Positions 50,095 to 52,595 of a stretch of DNA of 52,595 nt are shown here, in pieces. A program made the translations under genes and the position numbers. Under the pieces are notes generated by a model, which was not told where the DNA came from, did no database searches, and saw nothing but the letters and a program-made list of their open reading frames with translations. Position 1 is the first letter of the stretch; every line of letters begins with the position of its first letter. The stretch comes from Streptomyces sp. L-9-10 (GTDB lineage Bacteria > Actinomycetota > Actinomycetes > Streptomycetales > Streptomycetaceae): contig NZ_PHRF01000124.1 in the NCBI RefSeq assembly GCF_004151105.1, forward strand, positions 1 to 52,595. The letters run 5' to 3'.

Positions 50095-51036
50095 CTACGC
50101 CGGTGGGGCGAACCCGGTGACCGGGGACGGTCCGGCTTCGGACGGCGCGGGCGCGGTGGACGGAAGCGGTGCGGCAGCCGGAGCCTGAAAGTGGCCTGGA
50201 GCGGCGGCCTGGACCGGAAACCCGCCCTGAGCGGCGGCCGGGGCCTGGTTGGGCACACGCACCGGGCCGTGGGAGGCACCGAAGGTCCGTCGGGCGTCCC
50301 GGGCCTGCCGCTCGTGCACGACGGCGGCCAGATAGGCGCCCGAGGGGATCCCCTGCGGCGCGGGCGCCCCGGTCCGCGCAGCCAGCTCCCCCGCGAGCCG
50401 CTCGGCCATCGACCAGCTCACCCCGGCGTCGAGCTGCCCCATCCGCGTCAGGTACTGGCGTATCGCGAGCCACAGATCGTCCGGCACGGCGGACAGGTCC
50501 AGCTCGGCGAACCGCCCCGCGAGCCACGGCGGGGGCGGCGGGACCATGGCCGTATGCGTCACCGGCACCCGCTCCCGTACGACCAGGGTCCCGGCGAAGA
50601 CGTCCCCGATCCGCCGGCCCCGCGCCGAGACCAGCGACGCGATGCACGCGATGACCCCGAACGACAGCAGGATCTCCACGACCCCGATCGCCCCGCGCAC
50701 AAGCGCCTGCCGGAACCGGATGGGCCCGCCGTCGTCCCGTACCACCCGCAGTCCGCACGCCATCTTCCCCAGCGACCGTCCATGGCCAAGGGTCTCCACG
50801 GCGATCGGACCGCCCACCAGGACCAGCAGAAACGACGCGACGGACAGGGCCATGACCGCCGCTTCGTCGAGGGAGCCCGTCGACAGAGCGATGCCGACCG
50901 ACACCATCAGATAAGCCGTCCAGGCGACCACCAGATCGATCACGAGTGCCAGCGCCCGGCTCGGCAGCCTCGCCGGGCGCAGCCCGAGTACCACCGCGTC
51001 GCCCGTCACAAGCTCATTCACCGGTGCCCCACCCAT
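50095..51036 (-). CDS. RDD family membrane protein
   Basis: 313-aa protein. The RDD domain (about 20-165) has Arg near the first TM (RPARLPSRALALVIDLVV), three to four hydrophobic segments, and GHGRSLGKMACGLRVVRDDGG. The C-terminal half is hydrophilic and becomes Ala/Pro-rich. Function of RDD proteins is poorly known; transport or membrane-stress roles are proposed. ATG 51036 has GGAAGG 7 nt upstream; GTG 51021 is an alternative. It is divergent from the SpoIIM-like gene, a pairing common in actinobacteria. Confidence 0.88.
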   Translation of the reverse strand: MGGAPVNELVTGDAVVLGLRPARLPSRALALVIDLVVAWTAYLMVSVGIALSTGSLDEAAVMALSVASFLLVLVGGPIAVETLGHGRSLGKMACGLRVVRDDGGPIRFRQALVRGAIGVVEILLSFGVIACIASLVSARGRRIGDVFAGTLVVRERVPVTHTAMVPPPPPWLAGRFAELDLSAVPDDLWLAIRQYLTRMGQLDAGVSWSMAERLAGELAARTGAPAPQGIPSGAYLAAVVHERQARDARRTFGASHGPVRVPNQAPAAAQGGFPVQAAAPGHFQAPAAAPLPSTAPAPSEAGPSPVTGFAPPA

Positions 51037-51188
51037 CGCCGGACCTTCCCTGCCCCTGAACTCCTCAGTCTGCCAAGCTGGCCCGCAGCGCGTCGCGGCA
51101 GTGGCAGTGCCGGTGGCAATGGCAGCGGTGCGCTGGCCGCGCAGTAGTACGGACCGTACGCACCCAGTGCCTGGAGCAGCAGCCGACC

Positions 51189-52196
51189 ATGGACCTCGAT
51201 GTCTTCGTGACAGCCCACCGCGCAGAGTGGGACCGCCTGGACCAGCTCCTGCTCCGCGGGCGCCGCCTCACCGGAGCCGAGGCCGACGAACTCGTCGCTC
51301 TCTACCAGCGCACGGCCACCCATCTCTCGCTGATCCAGTCCACCGCCCCGGACCCGGCGCTCACGGCGCGCCTCACCCAGCTCGTGGCCCGAGCCCGTGC
51401 CACGGTCACCGGAGCCCGCCGGGCCACCTGGCGCGACGCCGCCCGGTTCCTGACAGCCGGCTTTCCCGCGGCTGTCTACCGCTCCCGGCGCTGGTGGATC
51501 CCGACGGCGATCCTCTCCACCCTCCTGGCCGCCGTCATCGGCTGGTGGATCGGTGCCCACCCCGAGATCCAGTCGGCGATCGCGGCCCCGGACGAGCTGC
51601 GCCGCATGACCAGGCCCGGCGGTGAGTACGAGACGTACTACTCGAGCCATCCGGCGGCGTCCTTCGCGGCCCAGGTCTGGACGAACAATGCCCAGGCCGC
51701 CGCCATGTGCCTCGTCCTGGGCGCGTTCCTCTGCCTCCCGGTCATCTGGATCCTCTTCGTCAACGTGCTCAACCTGGGAGTCGGCATCGGTCTGATGTCC
51801 TCGGCAGGCCGCCTCGACATCTTCCTGGGGCTGATACTCCCGCACGGCCTGCTCGAACTGACAGCGGTCTTCGTCGCCGCGGGTACGGGACTCCGACTCG
51901 GATGGACCCTGATCGACCCGGGTCCGTTCAGCCGTCGCACCGCCATGGCCCAGCAGGGCCGCGCCGCGCTCGGCATGGCCATCGGTCTGGCGCTCGTTCT
52001 GTTTGTATCGGGCCTGATAGAAGGCTTCGTGACCCCGTCCGGCCTGCCCACATGGGCGCGGATCGCCATCGGCGTAGCAGCCGAGGTGGCCTTCCTCTGC
52101 TACGTCTACATCCTTGGCGGACGGGCCGTACGAGCGGGCGAGACGGGAGACGTGGACGCCGCCGACCGCAGCGCCGAACTCCCGGTCGCCGCCTGA
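51189..52196 (+). CDS. Stage II sporulation protein M-like (SpoIIM/DUF95) membrane protein
   Basis: 335-aa integral membrane protein. A soluble helical N-terminus (about 1-100) begins MDLDVFVTAHRAEWDRLDQL, then five to six TM segments follow (SpoIIM domain about 140-310), including AAAMCLVLGAFLCLPVIWIL and LILPHGLLELTAVFVAAG. In Bacillus SpoIIM works with SpoIID/P in engulfment; actinomycete homologues lack that context and have unknown roles. ATG 51189 is the start. It is divergent from RDD. Confidence 0.88.
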   Translation: MDLDVFVTAHRAEWDRLDQLLLRGRRLTGAEADELVALYQRTATHLSLIQSTAPDPALTARLTQLVARARATVTGARRATWRDAARFLTAGFPAAVYRSRRWWIPTAILSTLLAAVIGWWIGAHPEIQSAIAAPDELRRMTRPGGEYETYYSSHPAASFAAQVWTNNAQAAAMCLVLGAFLCLPVIWILFVNVLNLGVGIGLMSSAGRLDIFLGLILPHGLLELTAVFVAAGTGLRLGWTLIDPGPFSRRTAMAQQGRAALGMAIGLALVLFVSGLIEGFVTPSGLPTWARIAIGVAAEVAFLCYVYILGGRAVRAGETGDVDAADRSAELPVAA

Positions 52197-52249
52197 TGTG
52201 CGTACCGCGCCCGACACCTGTTAGTCTCCTCTTCGCCCCACAACGACCG

Positions 52250-52278
52250 TTGACACGGTTGATGTGGGGAGGTAGATT
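52250..52278 (+). promoter_or_regulatory. rRNA operon promoter P1-like
   Basis: TTGACA (52250-52255), 17-nt spacer, TAGATT (52273-52278): a consensus vegetative sigma promoter. It is followed by a leader resembling Streptomyces rrn upstream regions. Confidence 0.75.
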
Positions 52279-52420
52279 TGAACGGTTGCCTCGAAGTAGG
52301 ACATACTGCGAGAGCGATTGATCATTTCTATGCGGCTTGCAACGGGAATCGAATTCCCATGCGGCCCCTTCGATTCGACATCCAGACCACCAAGGCCCGA
52401 TCAATCGGCCTGAATGTTTC

Positions 52421-52595
52421 TGCTAAAGTCGGATCAGCCGAAAGGCAAGACCAATCCGAAGGTCATCGGAATTCACGAGGCAGAACACGCCGAATGAATC
52501 TGATAGAGTCGGAATCGCCGGAAAGGGAAACGCGAAAGCGGAAAACTGGAAGGCGGCCCCGCTCCGACGGGGAATCGGACACGAAAGAGTCTGAT
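52421..52595 (+). promoter_or_regulatory. Tandem rRNA promoters / 16S leader region
   Basis: Repeated blocks TCTGCTAAAGTCGGA (-10 TAAAGT at 52424-52429) and TCTGATAGAGTCGGA (-10 TAGAGT at 52504-52509), each followed by a CCG(G)AAAGG-rich stretch. A third block begins at the window edge (TCTGAT at 52590). This matches the multiple-promoter leader of Streptomyces rRNA operons; the 16S gene should lie just outside. Confidence 0.7.

Overview
The window is chromosomal DNA from a high-GC actinomycete, almost certainly a Streptomyces. The evidence is strong G/C third-position bias in every real gene, many GTG starts, leaderless TAnnnT promoters placed 6-8 nt before start codons, an 87-aa WhiB sporulation regulator, coenzyme F420 genes, a SpoIIM/RDD pair, and a tandem-promoter rRNA leader at the right edge. 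No IS element, phage gene, CRISPR array or tRNA was seen. From memory, the gene order is conserved with the S. coelicolor SCO30xx region and with M. tuberculosis about Rv3248c-Rv3277, so this is mainly an old actinobacterial core neighbourhood with Streptomyces insertions.

Layout. 0.1-4.5 kb: POT peptide transporter, OmpR-type response regulator with sensor kinase, GtrA-like membrane protein. 4.7-7.6 kb: purK-purE-dipeptidase operon with 4-bp overlaps. 7.7-10.4 kb: UDP-glucose dehydrogenase and acyl-CoA dehydrogenase. 10.7-13.8 kb: accessory methyltransferase, DinB-like protein and a secreted 531-aa protein. 14-25 kb: envelope block with five LytR-CpsA-Psr (LCP) proteins, a family-2 glycosyltransferase, a hot-dog thioesterase and a TIGR03089 protein. 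25.3-28.9 kb: secreted PGRP/amidase, a sugar-1-phosphate nucleotidyltransferase and a DNA glycosylase. 29-32 kb: fbiB, fbiA and cysteine dioxygenase. 32.6-39.7 kb: whiB, a 1303-aa membrane glycosyltransferase with DUF5719 partner, a minimal zincin-like protein and a DUF3499 protein. 39.9-47.4 kb: lactate permease, then manB, Trm112-like, SIS/PGI-like, manA and a CDF transporter. 47.7-52.2 kb: ahcY, a hypothetical protein, RDD and SpoIIM-like proteins. 52.2-52.6 kb: rRNA operon promoters.

The genes fit together as a mannose/GDP-mannose supply (manA, manB, manC-like) and UDP-glucuronate supply, glycosyltransferases that use activated sugars, and LCP enzymes that attach glycopolymers to peptidoglycan, beside developmental (WhiB) and sulfur/methyl metabolism (cdo, ahcY).

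The most interesting item is not a large gene. Upstream of cysteine dioxygenase, on the minus strand, is an apparently leaderless 31-codon ORF ending C-R-C-C-T-P-A-C-C-stop. It looks like a polycysteine sensor placed in front of a cysteine-degrading gene. Other notable items are a 56-bp triple repeat before fbiA, a structured ahcY leader, several perfect palindromes, and proteins with degenerate active sites in conserved positions.
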